From positions 1-38,010 of the IMG/VR virus record IMGVR_UViG_3300012931_000010: a stretch of DNA of 38,010 nucleotides, one strand, 5' to 3'. A program made the translations under genes and the position numbers. Below are positions 7,853 to 17,209 of the stretch, one piece after another. Positions within the stretch are counted from its first letter, which is position 1. Every line of letters starts with the position of its first letter. Below the pieces are notes generated by a model, which ran no database searches, had not been told where the DNA came from, and saw nothing but the letters and a program-made list of their open reading frames with translations. The DNA comes from a virus.

Positions 7853-8200
7853 ATGTGTCCAATATCACCTGTACAATATCCGATGTTCCAACCTGCGATG
7901 CGTGAGATAACAGGCATTACCAACACTGACCCTGCTATCGTAGCTACATCGTTTGATCATCAATATTATACAGGACTTATTGTGCGTTTGGATATCCCTA
8001 AATCATATGGCATGCAAGAACTTGACGGTTGGATCGGTCCTATCGAAGTTTTAACACCGACACAATTCGCACTTGATATTGATGCTACTTTGTTTGAAGC
8101 TTTTATTGCAGCAGGAACAGAACAGAGTCCACAAGTTATTCCTGTAGGTCAGGATACACTGCTTCTGTTTCAAGCTACACGCAATGTCCTACCATACTAA
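7853..8200 (+). CDS. Small virion protein with an FCCH-like module
   Basis: A 115-residue protein consisting largely of one beta module like those of the 346-residue protein upstream: a V-R-L-D-I strand, Y-G-M-Q-E-L-D-G, P-T-Q-F-A-L-D-I-D and a terminal Q-V-I-P-V-G. It is packed between structural genes, with only a weak AAGG upstream, so translation is probably coupled to the preceding gene. A connector or head-completion role is inferred. Confidence 0.65.
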   Translation: MCPISPVQYPMFQPAMREITGITNTDPAIVATSFDHQYYTGLIVRLDIPKSYGMQELDGWIGPIEVLTPTQFALDIDATLFEAFIAAGTEQSPQVIPVGQDTLLLFQATRNVLPY

Positions 8201-8209
8201 GGAGAGAGT

Positions 8210-9238
8210 ATGCCAGCACCTTATACATCGTTACAGAATATATATACGATTGTACGTAGACTTGTTCGTGCACCATCAACAGCACAATTGACCAATGATG
8301 ATATCAATGATTATATCAATCGATTCTACATGTATGATATGCCTCAACATCTGCGTATATTTGACTTAAAACGAACGTTTACCTTCTATACTAGGCCTTA
8401 TATCGGCGATTATAGTACTGATACTGTAGACCCAACTTCTGCTTTATATGAGTTTAAAAATAAATATACATCTGTTCATGAACCTTGTTATGTAGCAGGG
8501 CAACGACGCCTGTTTTCTCAATCACGAGAACAGATATTCAATATATATCCCAATATATCTCAGATTGGTCAAACAGGTTTATTCGGTGATGGTATAACAG
8601 TAAACTTTGCAGGGACATTGCCTACAGGTGCAGTTCCATCTGGTGTTCCTGTTATGCAGAACCATGTACTCTTTAACAGTATAGGACCCAATTACTATGG
8701 TCTTGAACTTCATGATGTACCAACTGATGCTCAAACAGGTACTCTTACAGGTGATGTAGGCGGTGGTGCTAATACAATCAACTATATTACAGGTGTTTAT
8801 AATCTATCATTTGCAGCTGCTCCTCTTGCAGGACAACCTATTAATTTCCAAGTTGTACCTTATCAACCTGCGATACCGCAAGCAGTACTCTTTTATGATA
8901 GTGTGTTTACGTTGCGGCCTATACCTGACCAAGTATATCCTGTCACCTTTGATGTATATGTAGTTCCTACTGAACTTCTTTCGACAGATCTGACCCAACA
9001 TCCTGATATTAACCAATGGTTCCAATATATAGCATATGGAGCTTCACGTAAGATATTACAAGAACGTTTGGATATGGACAGTTTAGCACTTATAGAGCCT
9101 GAATATCATAAGCAAGAACTTCTTTGTCTGCGTAAGACTAATATGCAGCTTTCTAATCAGCGTGTTGCTACAGTATATACTGAGGGTTCCGCAAACTGGC
9201 CGTACGGGGGATGGGGTTTCTTTAACAGCCCATACTAA
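8210..9238 (+). CDS. Head-tail connector/tail adaptor-like protein
   Basis: A 342-residue protein. The N-terminal helices (Y-T-S-L-Q-N-I-Y-T-I-V-R-R-L, then D-D-I-N-D-Y-I-N-R-F-Y) resemble adaptor or stopper proteins that dock under the portal. The long central beta-rich insertion and the C-terminal helical region (Y-G-A-S-R-K-I-L-Q-E-R) are also typical. AAGGAGAG precedes the ATG. Position between head and tail genes supports a connector role. The exact family is not certain. Confidence 0.65.
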   Translation: MPAPYTSLQNIYTIVRRLVRAPSTAQLTNDDINDYINRFYMYDMPQHLRIFDLKRTFTFYTRPYIGDYSTDTVDPTSALYEFKNKYTSVHEPCYVAGQRRLFSQSREQIFNIYPNISQIGQTGLFGDGITVNFAGTLPTGAVPSGVPVMQNHVLFNSIGPNYYGLELHDVPTDAQTGTLTGDVGGGANTINYITGVYNLSFAAAPLAGQPINFQVVPYQPAIPQAVLFYDSVFTLRPIPDQVYPVTFDVYVVPTELLSTDLTQHPDINQWFQYIAYGASRKILQERLDMDSLALIEPEYHKQELLCLRKTNMQLSNQRVATVYTEGSANWPYGGWGFFNSPY

Positions 9239-9247
9239 GGAGAGATT

Positions 9248-9793
9248 ATGCCATATTATGATACGCCGTTGGCTGCCAATAGAATCAATGCTACGCAGCC
9301 GTTAATACGTGCAAATTTTGGTGCTATAAATGGTGGGTTTACTATAGATCATATTCCTTTTGATGCACCTGGAGATATCGGTAAACATAAAAAAGTAACA
9401 TTAGTACAGCAACCTGCACCTGTTTTTGGAGTTGGTGAAATAGGATTCTATAATCTTGCAGGAGCGCTTCTTTATCATAACCTTGCTGGTGCTAATCTTG
9501 ATATAAGCACTAAGACTGCTCAATCTGTTACATTACCTTCTGGTTTGATTATTAAATATGGAGTACAAGGAGGAGCAGGAGCTAATGGTCCTAAGACTAT
9601 TGCATATGTAGCACCATTTCCTACTGTTTGCTATACAGTTGTAATTTCTGTGTATGATGCAGCTCTAGGATTCAATCAATATTACGCTGCATTACAGAGT
9701 TATACTGTTAATGATTTTATTGTGAAGCGTTTTAGGATAGATACTGGTGCAACATCTAATTTTGGATTTTCTTGGATTGCATTAGGAGCATAA
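9248..9793 (+). CDS. Hypothetical structural protein
   Basis: A 181-residue Ala/Gly-rich beta protein between the connector-like and tail hub genes, with AAGGAGAG upstream. It contains repeated small-residue segments (L-A-G-A-L-L-Y-H-N-L-A-G-A-N) and a C-terminal F-R-I-D-T-G-A sequence. I recognise no family. Position suggests a tail or head-completion component. Confidence 0.65.
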   Translation: MPYYDTPLAANRINATQPLIRANFGAINGGFTIDHIPFDAPGDIGKHKKVTLVQQPAPVFGVGEIGFYNLAGALLYHNLAGANLDISTKTAQSVTLPSGLIIKYGVQGGAGANGPKTIAYVAPFPTVCYTVVISVYDAALGFNQYYAALQSYTVNDFIVKRFRIDTGATSNFGFSWIALGA

Positions 9794-9794
9794 G

Positions 9795-12059
9795 ATGGAC
9801 AGATTTCTTATAGCTCCTTATGATAATGGTCTTCAGTTAGATATCAAACCATTCATGATACCTGATAATGCCTTTGCACAGCTTGATAATGCCTATGTAT
9901 TCCGAGGAAGGGTTCGCAAACGTTTCGGTGCTCGTCTTATGGATGAATCAGTAGATTCTGCTCTACAACCATTACGTTCTCGTTTGCGTTATCAAGTAGG
10001 AGTTCTTGGTGGAGGCAGCGTGCTAGCAGCTAATGTTAACTGTACAGCACATGCTATAGGACAGATGTTCTCTGTAGGAGATATCTCTTTTACCGTATTC
10101 CAAGATGCTGCAGGTTTCCAGAATATGTTACGCTCTGATGGTTCTGCAGAAGTTGCACAATATTGTGTTGCAGCAGGTGGTGGTGCCTTAGCTGGAGATT
10201 TTACTATTACTATAGCAGCATATCCTGCAGGCACTCCTGTATACTTCTATCCTGCATTACCTGTTATGGGATTTGCAGAATATCAGATAGGTCATTCTAT
10301 AGACAACCCAACATTTGCGTTCGATACATGTTTTTCATATGAATATCTTATTGGTGGTTGGAGTCGTATTGATGCTACTGCATGGACAGGTAACGATCAT
10401 CAATTCTTTTGGAGTACCAACTGGCAAGGAGATACTCCTAGTGATACTTTACTATTTACGACCAATTATAATGCTGCTGATGGTATAACATGGTATGACC
10501 AGATTGTAGGCAACTGGGTTAGAAATACTGCAGCACAATGGAGATTCTATACTAATAAGACAGGTACTACTGATTACCTTAAAACAGCACGCATTATACT
10601 ACCTTTTAAGGATCATCTAGTAGCTTTCAATACTATAGAAAGTATCAATGGTGCAGAACTTACATTCTTCAATAGAGCACGATGGTGCCAGAATGGTTCT
10701 CCTTTAGAACAAGATGGTATACCTGAAGTTATAGCATGGCGTGAAGATATACCAGGTCGTGGTGGCTGGTCAGATTGTCCTTGTAAGGAACCTATTATAA
10801 CAGCGCAGTTCCTTCGTGACAGATTGATTGTATATTTTGAATCGAGTACCTGGGAATTTGTATATACAGGCAACCAGATATTGCCATTTACATGGCAACA
10901 GATTAATACAGAACTTGGCGCTAAAGCTACTATGTCACAAGTGCCCTTTGATAAAGTAGTTCTTGGTGTAGGTAATGTAGGTATCCATGCTTGCAATGGT
11001 ACTCAAGTAGAACGTATTGATAGTTCTATACCTGATGAAGTATTCAAGATCAATAATGATAATAATGGCCCTGAACGTGTATGCGGCATCAGAGATTATT
11101 ATACAGAGATGGTTTATTGGTCTATGGAAGTACCTACTTATCAATTATTAGCTACCTATAAATATCCTAATAGAATCCTTGTATACAATTATAGAAACTC
11201 ATCATGGGCATTTAATGATGATAGTATTACAGCATTTGGATATTTTTATGCACAACAAGCTCGTACCTGGGCATCTATGGGCATGACATGGGACGATTGT
11301 GCAGATACATGGGGTTCGGGAGAACTTGCAGATCTTCCAAAACTTATTGTCGCAGGTAATCAAGAGGGTTATACCTTCTTTATTGATGTCACCAGAACAC
11401 GCAATGCTCCTTCATTGCAGATAACCAATATCACCAATCCAGGTGGCGTATTTACGGTTATGAATCATAACCTACCTGCCAATAGTTATGTTCTTATAGA
11501 GAATTGCGCTGGTATGACACAGATGAACGGCAATATATATCAAGCTGTTGTTCTAGATGAGCATACATTTACGCTCGATAATATGCCTGCTCTAGGTGCT
11601 GATATATATCTGGGCCAAGGAACTATAACACGCGTAAGCAAGATAGATATTCTTACTAAACAGTTTAACTTTTACCTTAAGAACGGTGCTAATACATCTG
11701 TTAACAAGGTAGATTTCTTAGTCAACAGAGAACCTGTTGGTCCTAATGCGCTTAATCCACAAATGTATATCGAATGTTATCCTACCTATTCACAGTGTCC
11801 TCTTGTAAGTGACGGATCTCTTGCAGGTTGTTTACTTGGCAATAGTATGCTTGAATTAACACCATATCCTTCAATACCATTAGAAGGATGGCAAGATCAG
11901 TTATGGCATCCTGTATACTTCCAGAATGAAGGAGCATCTATACAGTTCCATATAACATGGACTGAAGAACAGATGACTGTTATTGATTATGTACTGTCAG
12001 ATTTCCAGCTTAATGCGATGCTTATACATACAAGACCTACAACATCACGACTTTATTGA
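9795..12059 (+). CDS. Large tail protein, tail-tube/stabilisation type
   Basis: A 754-residue protein whose N-terminus (L-D-I-K-P-F-M-I-P-D-N-A-F-A-Q-L-D-N-A-Y) and V-R-K-R-F-G-A-R match podovirus tail tube/stabilisation proteins. These form the tail below the adaptor. The middle has a beta-propeller-like character with repeated Trp-rich strands. Residues about 540-605 form another FCCH-like module (M-N-H-N-L-P, G-M-T-Q-M-N-G-N, H-T-F-T-L). AGGAG lies 7 bases before the start. It is the last gene of this block and is followed by a terminator-like hairpin. Confidence 0.75.
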   Translation: MDRFLIAPYDNGLQLDIKPFMIPDNAFAQLDNAYVFRGRVRKRFGARLMDESVDSALQPLRSRLRYQVGVLGGGSVLAANVNCTAHAIGQMFSVGDISFTVFQDAAGFQNMLRSDGSAEVAQYCVAAGGGALAGDFTITIAAYPAGTPVYFYPALPVMGFAEYQIGHSIDNPTFAFDTCFSYEYLIGGWSRIDATAWTGNDHQFFWSTNWQGDTPSDTLLFTTNYNAADGITWYDQIVGNWVRNTAAQWRFYTNKTGTTDYLKTARIILPFKDHLVAFNTIESINGAELTFFNRARWCQNGSPLEQDGIPEVIAWREDIPGRGGWSDCPCKEPIITAQFLRDRLIVYFESSTWEFVYTGNQILPFTWQQINTELGAKATMSQVPFDKVVLGVGNVGIHACNGTQVERIDSSIPDEVFKINNDNNGPERVCGIRDYYTEMVYWSMEVPTYQLLATYKYPNRILVYNYRNSSWAFNDDSITAFGYFYAQQARTWASMGMTWDDCADTWGSGELADLPKLIVAGNQEGYTFFIDVTRTRNAPSLQITNITNPGGVFTVMNHNLPANSYVLIENCAGMTQMNGNIYQAVVLDEHTFTLDNMPALGADIYLGQGTITRVSKIDILTKQFNFYLKNGANTSVNKVDFLVNREPVGPNALNPQMYIECYPTYSQCPLVSDGSLAGCLLGNSMLELTPYPSIPLEGWQDQLWHPVYFQNEGASIQFHITWTEEQMTVIDYVLSDFQLNAMLIHTRPTTSRLY

Positions 12060-12086
12060 TATGGCTTCAACCCTCCTTTTTTGAAG

Positions 12087-12120
12087 AGAATGCTTCGTCT
12101 GTAACAAGATGAGGCATTCT
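12087..12120 (+). terminator. Terminator-like hairpin after the tail gene
   Basis: AGAATGCTTCGTCT (12087-12100) pairs with AGATGAGGCATTCT (12107-12120) over 14 positions. Two of these are G-U wobbles in + strand RNA and would be A-C mismatches on the other strand. The structure therefore favours rightward transcripts ending after the tail gene. The T-rich tail is weak (TAGTATTT). Confidence 0.6.
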
Positions 12121-12659
12121 TAGTATTTAATGTATTCAAGTACTACAAAGGTATTGGTATAAGCAGTTTTATCATCTGTTGTTGTTATATTGATATTATT
12201 GATGTCTACATAAAGTTCTATATAACCTGGTGTAGGCCCTGCATAAGGTAGTGGTATATAATTGAGTCCTGTTGTATCAGATGCTACACCATATATACGT
12301 GTAAATTTGAACGAGGAGAGAGGATTTATTCCATGCGCTACAGTTTTATTGGCATTATTTAAAAGTGCGCCACAATTGAATACTTTCCTAAATACGTTAC
12401 GTTGTGTCGGAGTCTGCGCAGAAGTAGCACTTCCTGTAGGATCAGGGAAATATAATTGGCTGCATATAAATTCAGTTAATGGATAAAATCCTGTGTCCTT
12501 GTTGTTTAATGATAATGCATGGCGGTTAATACTTTGAGTCAACAAGACTAAGAATTCTTTAAACTGTTGGCTATTGATATCCAAAGAATAAATAGATTGT
12601 ATATCATAGATACTCGTATTTTCTATATAAAGTCCTGGATCTTTTTGTGATGATGGCAT
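12120..12659 (-). CDS. Lone leftward virion protein, fibre-like
   Basis: A 179-residue protein starting at M-P-S-S-Q-K-D, with AAGGAGATAATA directly before ATG 12659; the frame extends to 12680 without a better site. The second half has K-T-V-A-H-G-I, F-T-R-I-Y-G-V-A, a P-L-P-Y segment and Y-I-E-L-Y-V-D ending in V-V-L-E-Y-I. This resembles beta-rich domains of small phage structural or fibre proteins, but I cannot name the family. It is the only leftward gene in the late region and ends at a hairpin. Confidence 0.65.
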   Translation of the reverse strand: MPSSQKDPGLYIENTSIYDIQSIYSLDINSQQFKEFLVLLTQSINRHALSLNNKDTGFYPLTEFICSQLYFPDPTGSATSAQTPTQRNVFRKVFNCGALLNNANKTVAHGINPLSSFKFTRIYGVASDTTGLNYIPLPYAGPTPGYIELYVDINNINITTTDDKTAYTNTFVVLEYIKY

Positions 12660-12693
12660 TATTATCTCCTTAAGGATCACTTTTAGTGTAATT

Positions 12694-12711
12694 CATACTA
12701 CGCTTAGTATG
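12694..12711. promoter_or_regulatory. Inverted repeat between divergent genes
   Basis: CATACT-(6)-AGTATG lies midway between the divergent starts at 12659 and 12742. It could be an operator or a small RNA hairpin. No convincing -35/-10 pair accompanies it. Confidence 0.35.
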
Positions 12712-12741
12712 TATATAGTTTATTACTTTAGGAGAGAAAGT

Positions 12742-13353
12742 ATGCCAGCACAATATGGGAATCAGGTTTACCAACCTCAGGGCAATATCATGGGCCAACA
12801 GACAGCCCGACAGCCAAGTTTCGGAACACGGTTTAAAGAGTTCTTCACAGGATCTCCGATGAGATCAAACCAACTTGCATTATATACTCCAGAAGCGCAG
12901 CAAATGATGAGTAATGCAATGCGAACAGGGTTTGAAGGTCTCAAACAGTTCGATTTTGAACCTATACGACAACAGGCTATGCAGAATTATCAGCAGAATA
13001 TTGTTCCTGGTCTTGCAGAACGGTTTACTTCAATGGGAGGACGTCGTTCCTCAGGGTTCCAGCAAGCATTAGGAGCATCAGGGGCAAATCTTATGAGTAA
13101 TCTCGCAGCTCTTGAAGAGGATTATAATGTGCAAAGACAACCAATGTTTCAAGATCTCATGAAGATGGGTATGCAGCAACAATGGGAAAATGTTGTAAGT
13201 CCAGAAACAACTGGGTTTGGTGCTGAATTCTTGAAGAATTTACTTTCTAGTGGTGGTCAAATGGCTTCTCAGTTTGGATCTAGTGTTCTCTCTGACCCCA
13301 AAATGATTAGTGGCGTTGTAAGTAAATTGTTGCCACTTTTAGGTTTAGTTTAA
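12742..13353 (+). CDS. Ejection/internal virion protein A
   Basis: A 203-residue protein starting at M-P-A-Q-Y-G-N, with AGGAGAG 8 bases upstream; the frame extends to 12709 without support. It is Gln/Met/Gly-rich and mostly helical, with Y-T-P-E-A-Q-Q-M-M, N-I-V-P-G-L-A-E-R-F and the G-G-R-R-S-S-G-F segment common in small podovirus internal core proteins. Its C-terminus is hydrophobic (S-K-L-L-P-L-L-G-L-V). First of three genes likely encoding proteins ejected with the DNA to form a channel through the host envelope. Confidence 0.65.
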   Translation: MPAQYGNQVYQPQGNIMGQQTARQPSFGTRFKEFFTGSPMRSNQLALYTPEAQQMMSNAMRTGFEGLKQFDFEPIRQQAMQNYQQNIVPGLAERFTSMGGRRSSGFQQALGASGANLMSNLAALEEDYNVQRQPMFQDLMKMGMQQQWENVVSPETTGFGAEFLKNLLSSGGQMASQFGSSVLSDPKMISGVVSKLLPLLGLV

Positions 13354-13362
13354 GGAGTAAAA

Positions 13363-13989
13363 ATGGCAATAGTATTACCTCAAATTAATACAGGGGCTTA
13401 TATAGGAAAAGGTCTTGGTGAAGGAATGCAGAAGGGTATATCAAATACTCTTGAAACATTGCAAAAATTACGCGCAGAAGATCTCCTTTCACGCCAGCAA
13501 TATCAAAGGCAAAAAGAACAGTATAAAGGAACCATGTTTGAAGGTCTTGAAGGGTTAGAACCTTCGGTTCAAGCTGCGTATGCAAGAAACAGAACTACCC
13601 AAGATAGACAAGCATTCAAAAATATAGATGTGCTTAATAAAATAACACGAAGTGAGAGATTTTGGTCGCAAATATTACCTGGAGCATCTAGGGATTTAAT
13701 TGAAGGTTTGGCGAGTGCATCTGATGCTGAACGTAATACTTTTTTAATATCCGTTCTTCAAGATCCTGAAGCAAGAGAGCGTATGAAAGAAGCGCAAGCA
13801 TTAGGAATGCCTTACGAGTCTCAGCAAATAGAAAAACCTAGTGAACCACAATCAACGAAATCATCTCCTGAAAAAACAAAACCTAAGAAGAAACTTACTG
13901 CGAATATTGTTGATGCTTTCTTAAAAAAATCTAATAACGATCCTATGGTAGCAAGACAAATGGCAATAAAATATGGTTATGAGGTTTAA
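13363..13989 (+). CDS. Ejection/internal virion protein B
   Basis: A 208-residue, mostly helical protein. The N-terminus (L-P-Q-I-N-T-G-A-Y-I-G-K-G-L-G-E-G) and charged coiled helices resemble second internal proteins of podovirus ejection modules. The C-terminus is Lys/Pro/Ser-rich (S-P-E-K-T-K-P-K-K-K) followed by a short helix. GGAG precedes the start and the next gene begins 2 bases after the stop. Function is inferred from position. Confidence 0.6.
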   Translation: MAIVLPQINTGAYIGKGLGEGMQKGISNTLETLQKLRAEDLLSRQQYQRQKEQYKGTMFEGLEGLEPSVQAAYARNRTTQDRQAFKNIDVLNKITRSERFWSQILPGASRDLIEGLASASDAERNTFLISVLQDPEARERMKEAQALGMPYESQQIEKPSEPQSTKSSPEKTKPKKKLTANIVDAFLKKSNNDPMVARQMAIKYGYEV

Positions 13990-13991
13990 AT

Positions 13992-16922
13992 ATGCAAGAA
14001 GCAGAAGACATATTTAAAAAGCGTGCTGCTGAATTAGAAGAACAAAGTTCAGGAGATATATTTGAAAAACGTGCTGCTCTGAATAAACGAGACGATTCAT
14101 TGCTTGGTGATATTAAACGTGGGTTCAAGCGTTCATCTATAGCAACGCCATTTGTAGCTCCTGATGAAGAACAAGCTCCTACATTTGGAGGACGTCTTAC
14201 TGAATCGTTAGGAGAAATTGCAGGTGATGTGCCTGCCATGACAGGTGGCGGACTAGGTGGTGCTCTCGGAGGTGCTGCGCTTGGTAGTTTTGCAGGACCA
14301 ATAGGTACCGCAATTGGCGCATTGCTTGGTGGTGGTGCAGGTGCGTTCGCGTTGCCTCAAGCTATAAAGAGTACAGCTAAAGAAGTACGTAAAGGATCGC
14401 CTGTTGGAGAAGCTCTTAAAAATGTTCTTTATGAAACAGGTAAATCTGGCCTTGTCGGTGCTGCAACTGGTGCAGCTGGTAAAGCAGCAGGGCCATTATT
14501 ACGTTCTGTTGGTGGTAAAGCTGGTGAGAAAATTCTTTCATCTGCTTTAGGTCGTGGAGCAACAGAGACAGCTGGCGAATTGGCTGGTATGACTGCAGGA
14601 CAAGCATTTACCAGGGAAAGTCCATCACTTGAAGGGCTAGCCCAAAATGCATTGTTAATGGGCGGATTGAAGGGTGCGCATGCATTAGGTTCTAAAATAA
14701 TGCCAAAGGCTCCTACTGCTATTGATGAAGCTTTTAAAACGGGGCCGAAAGAACGTAACCGCTATTTCGATATGCTTAAAGATCATGTCGGAGAACGTAA
14801 TGCAAAGACAGTTGAGAGTGTTTTTAACTGGCGTGAGAGACTAAGTAAAGCTGAGGAAAAAGGTAAATTCACTTCTGAACAACTTGAAGATATGACGTAT
14901 TATAGGCAACGTACTGGTAATCCGCATAAAGAAGGTGATTCAATTGCTGCTTTAACTAAACGTTTACCAGAACATGCTCGTGACTTTGTAGATAATGTTA
15001 TTGGGCCACATCTTAAAGAAACATTAGAAACATATAATAGTAATCCTGTCACTAAAGATATTCATCCTCGTCAGATACTTGAAGATATTTATCTACCTGG
15101 TCTATATGAAGGTGATGAATCTTCCTTAAGAAAAGCGATTCAAAGAATAGAGGGTAAATTCAAACTCAAGAATCCGTTTGCTGATGCTAAGACATTCTTA
15201 ACATATGAAGAAGCTTTCAAGGAGGCAGGGTTAAAGCCACGTTACAAGAATATTGTCGATCTCGTTAAGCATTATGACAAAGTCATGATACGAGCTACTA
15301 CTAATGCTGAATTCATAGATAAGATACACAACTTAGAAAAGCAAGCAGGTAAACAATTAATTATACGCGCTCCGAAATCAAAGATTAGTCGCGCTTATAA
15401 TGATGCTAGAAACAATGGTTACGTTCCTTTTGATGATATCTTTTTAAAGGGCGATTCTAGTAAACCAGCCTTGGTAGATCCTGAATTAGCACCAGCATTG
15501 CAAGGCATATTCATGAAAGATGCTTATAAGCCTGATAGCAAGATTATGCAATATTATGATGCTATCGGTGACAAGTTGCGTTATCTTCATGTCAATTTAT
15601 CTCCGTTCCATTATGTAGCGCTTACTGAACATGCTGTTCCAGCATTAAGATCTATGAATATACGCAACTGGATGCAACAAGGTCATGAACTACGCAACAA
15701 TAAAGAATTTATGATGGACGCAGCTCGCTCTGGTTTGACACTTGGCCATGGTGATACTAAGGGATCTTATTTGTTTAATGAGTTCCAACCTAATATCAAA
15801 GCGATGACATGGGATAATTGGTCGCAAAAGATGATAGATAAGCTCATTAAAAACGAAACACCTCCTAATGCTGAGCAGATTAAATCTATAAAACGTGATA
15901 TGGCAACCTTTGTTAATAATCTTTATGGCGGACAGCAATGGGAGACATTACAGTACTTTAATGATCCAAAAAATCTAAAGAACATTCGTCGTCTTATAGC
16001 TTATCCTGACTGGTCTCTCTCGGCTATAAAGAATGCGCAGTCTATCTTTGCTGGTGGTCCTTTAGGAGAAGCGACAAGAAAGACTTGGTTTAACTATGCA
16101 CTGTTTTATTTTGGTACTCGTGCCTTAATGGATGCTTTTTATAAGGGAATAGTCCAGACAGATAAGGATAAAAGTCCGTCAGGTATACGATTTGATCCAA
16201 AAAAGATGATCGATTCATTATCTCTTACAGGTAAAGGCCCTGAACAATGGTATCAATTTCCATTACCAGATGTTCCAGTAAAAATAGCAGGTTATGAATT
16301 CAATCCTGGAAGAGATGCTAAAGGGCATCGAACGTATGGCCACTTAGGCAAATCTGCTATTGAAATTGGCCACTATTTTACCAAGCCTATAGGTGAAATG
16401 TTTTCGAAATCCAATCCTTTATTGCAGATAATTTATAAACAGCTTACAGGAACAACGCCGTCTGATAAAGGACCATTCATGATACAAGGTGCTTATAAGC
16501 ATGGCAGACATGTTCCTTGGGGTGGCACAGAACCAGGGACATATGATAGGTTTGTAGCACGTAGCAAACAATTAGCTTCTGAAGTATTACCGTTTTCAGC
16601 TCGTGGCATACTTCCTGAATCAATAACTGGCGAGAAATCTGAAGGCATTAGCAGACTTGTTGGTTCTTTGGGTGGTGCGCATGCAACAAGTAAAGGACTT
16701 ACACCTTATAAAGCAGAACCTTATATCGAGGAAGCTATCAAAAAAGGTGATACAAAACGACTCAAAGAATTGAAAGTTCTTCTTGTTGAAAATGGATATA
16801 GCGAGAAAGAAATTAATAAAAAAATAAATCTTATCTATAACAAGGAGCACCCAAAACAAAAGTCTCTTAAAAAGAGATTAACGATGAAAAGGGAGAAAAC
16901 AACGTATGCCGATACGATCTAA
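13992..16922 (+). CDS. Large internal/ejection virion protein
   Basis: A 976-residue protein. Residues 1-55 contain two copies of a D-I-F-(E/K)-K-R-A-A motif. A Gly/Ala-rich hydrophobic stretch (about 80-120; G-G-A-L-G-G-A-A-L-G-S-F) with a second near 150-170 could insert in membranes. The rest is long, helical and soluble. Length and location after two small internal proteins fit the largest ejection protein of podovirus-like phages. I see no lysozyme or transglycosylase catalytic motif. No clear ribosome binding site is visible, so it is probably coupled to the gene ahead. Confidence 0.7.
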   Translation: MQEAEDIFKKRAAELEEQSSGDIFEKRAALNKRDDSLLGDIKRGFKRSSIATPFVAPDEEQAPTFGGRLTESLGEIAGDVPAMTGGGLGGALGGAALGSFAGPIGTAIGALLGGGAGAFALPQAIKSTAKEVRKGSPVGEALKNVLYETGKSGLVGAATGAAGKAAGPLLRSVGGKAGEKILSSALGRGATETAGELAGMTAGQAFTRESPSLEGLAQNALLMGGLKGAHALGSKIMPKAPTAIDEAFKTGPKERNRYFDMLKDHVGERNAKTVESVFNWRERLSKAEEKGKFTSEQLEDMTYYRQRTGNPHKEGDSIAALTKRLPEHARDFVDNVIGPHLKETLETYNSNPVTKDIHPRQILEDIYLPGLYEGDESSLRKAIQRIEGKFKLKNPFADAKTFLTYEEAFKEAGLKPRYKNIVDLVKHYDKVMIRATTNAEFIDKIHNLEKQAGKQLIIRAPKSKISRAYNDARNNGYVPFDDIFLKGDSSKPALVDPELAPALQGIFMKDAYKPDSKIMQYYDAIGDKLRYLHVNLSPFHYVALTEHAVPALRSMNIRNWMQQGHELRNNKEFMMDAARSGLTLGHGDTKGSYLFNEFQPNIKAMTWDNWSQKMIDKLIKNETPPNAEQIKSIKRDMATFVNNLYGGQQWETLQYFNDPKNLKNIRRLIAYPDWSLSAIKNAQSIFAGGPLGEATRKTWFNYALFYFGTRALMDAFYKGIVQTDKDKSPSGIRFDPKKMIDSLSLTGKGPEQWYQFPLPDVPVKIAGYEFNPGRDAKGHRTYGHLGKSAIEIGHYFTKPIGEMFSKSNPLLQIIYKQLTGTTPSDKGPFMIQGAYKHGRHVPWGGTEPGTYDRFVARSKQLASEVLPFSARGILPESITGEKSEGISRLVGSLGGAHATSKGLTPYKAEPYIEEAIKKGDTKRLKELKVLLVENGYSEKEINKKINLIYNKEHPKQKSLKKRLTMKREKTTYADTI

Positions 16923-16931
16923 TAGTATCGG

Positions 16932-17090
16932 TTATGTTCTGTCCTCTTGTTGTATTTTAAGAGCTATAGATTTTAATATCCAACGACGTAATGTCATGCC
17001 TTGAGATAGAGCGCGAAGTTTTATTTCTTTGCGCAACTGTTCAGGTATATCTACAACAAGCCTTGTAGGAATATTACGTCGTTTTTGCAT
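16932..17090 (-). CDS. Small ribbon-helix-helix DNA-binding protein
   Basis: A 52-residue basic protein with the Arc/MetJ-like layout. A short strand (T-R-L-V-V-D-I-P) is followed by helix 1 (E-Q-L-R-K-E-I-K-L-R-A-L-S-Q), a G-M-T turn, and helix 2 (L-R-R-W-I-L-K-S-I). Such proteins bind operators as dimers through the beta strand. AAGGATTC precedes the ATG on the leftward strand. It diverges from the fibre cassette and shares its promoter region, so it may autoregulate and control that cassette. Confidence 0.75.
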   Translation of the reverse strand: MQKRRNIPTRLVVDIPEQLRKEIKLRALSQGMTLRRWILKSIALKIQQEDRT

Positions 17091-17113
17091 AAGAATCCTT
17101 TATATATAGGAAT

Positions 17114-17165
17114 ATAGTACATCTTGAAGCCCATGTTTGCAATGAACTTATGGCTATATTGTAAT
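17114..17165. promoter_or_regulatory. Divergent promoters sharing one palindromic -35 box
   Basis: The palindromic hexamer TTGCAA (17137-17142) serves as a -35 box on both strands. Rightward, 17 bases then TGTAAT (17160-17165) face the fibre cassette. Leftward, 17 bases then TACTAT (complement of 17114-17119) face the RHH gene. The two promoters would overlap and compete or be co-controlled. Confidence 0.5.
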
Positions 17166-17209
17166 TAAAGAAGAAGTAGTTTCAACGAAGTAACTTTATA
17201 GGAGAGTAT

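Noticed and set aside
13992-16922. Lytic transglycosylase domain in the large ejection protein
   Set aside because: I looked for a catalytic Glu context typical of such domains and found nothing defensible.
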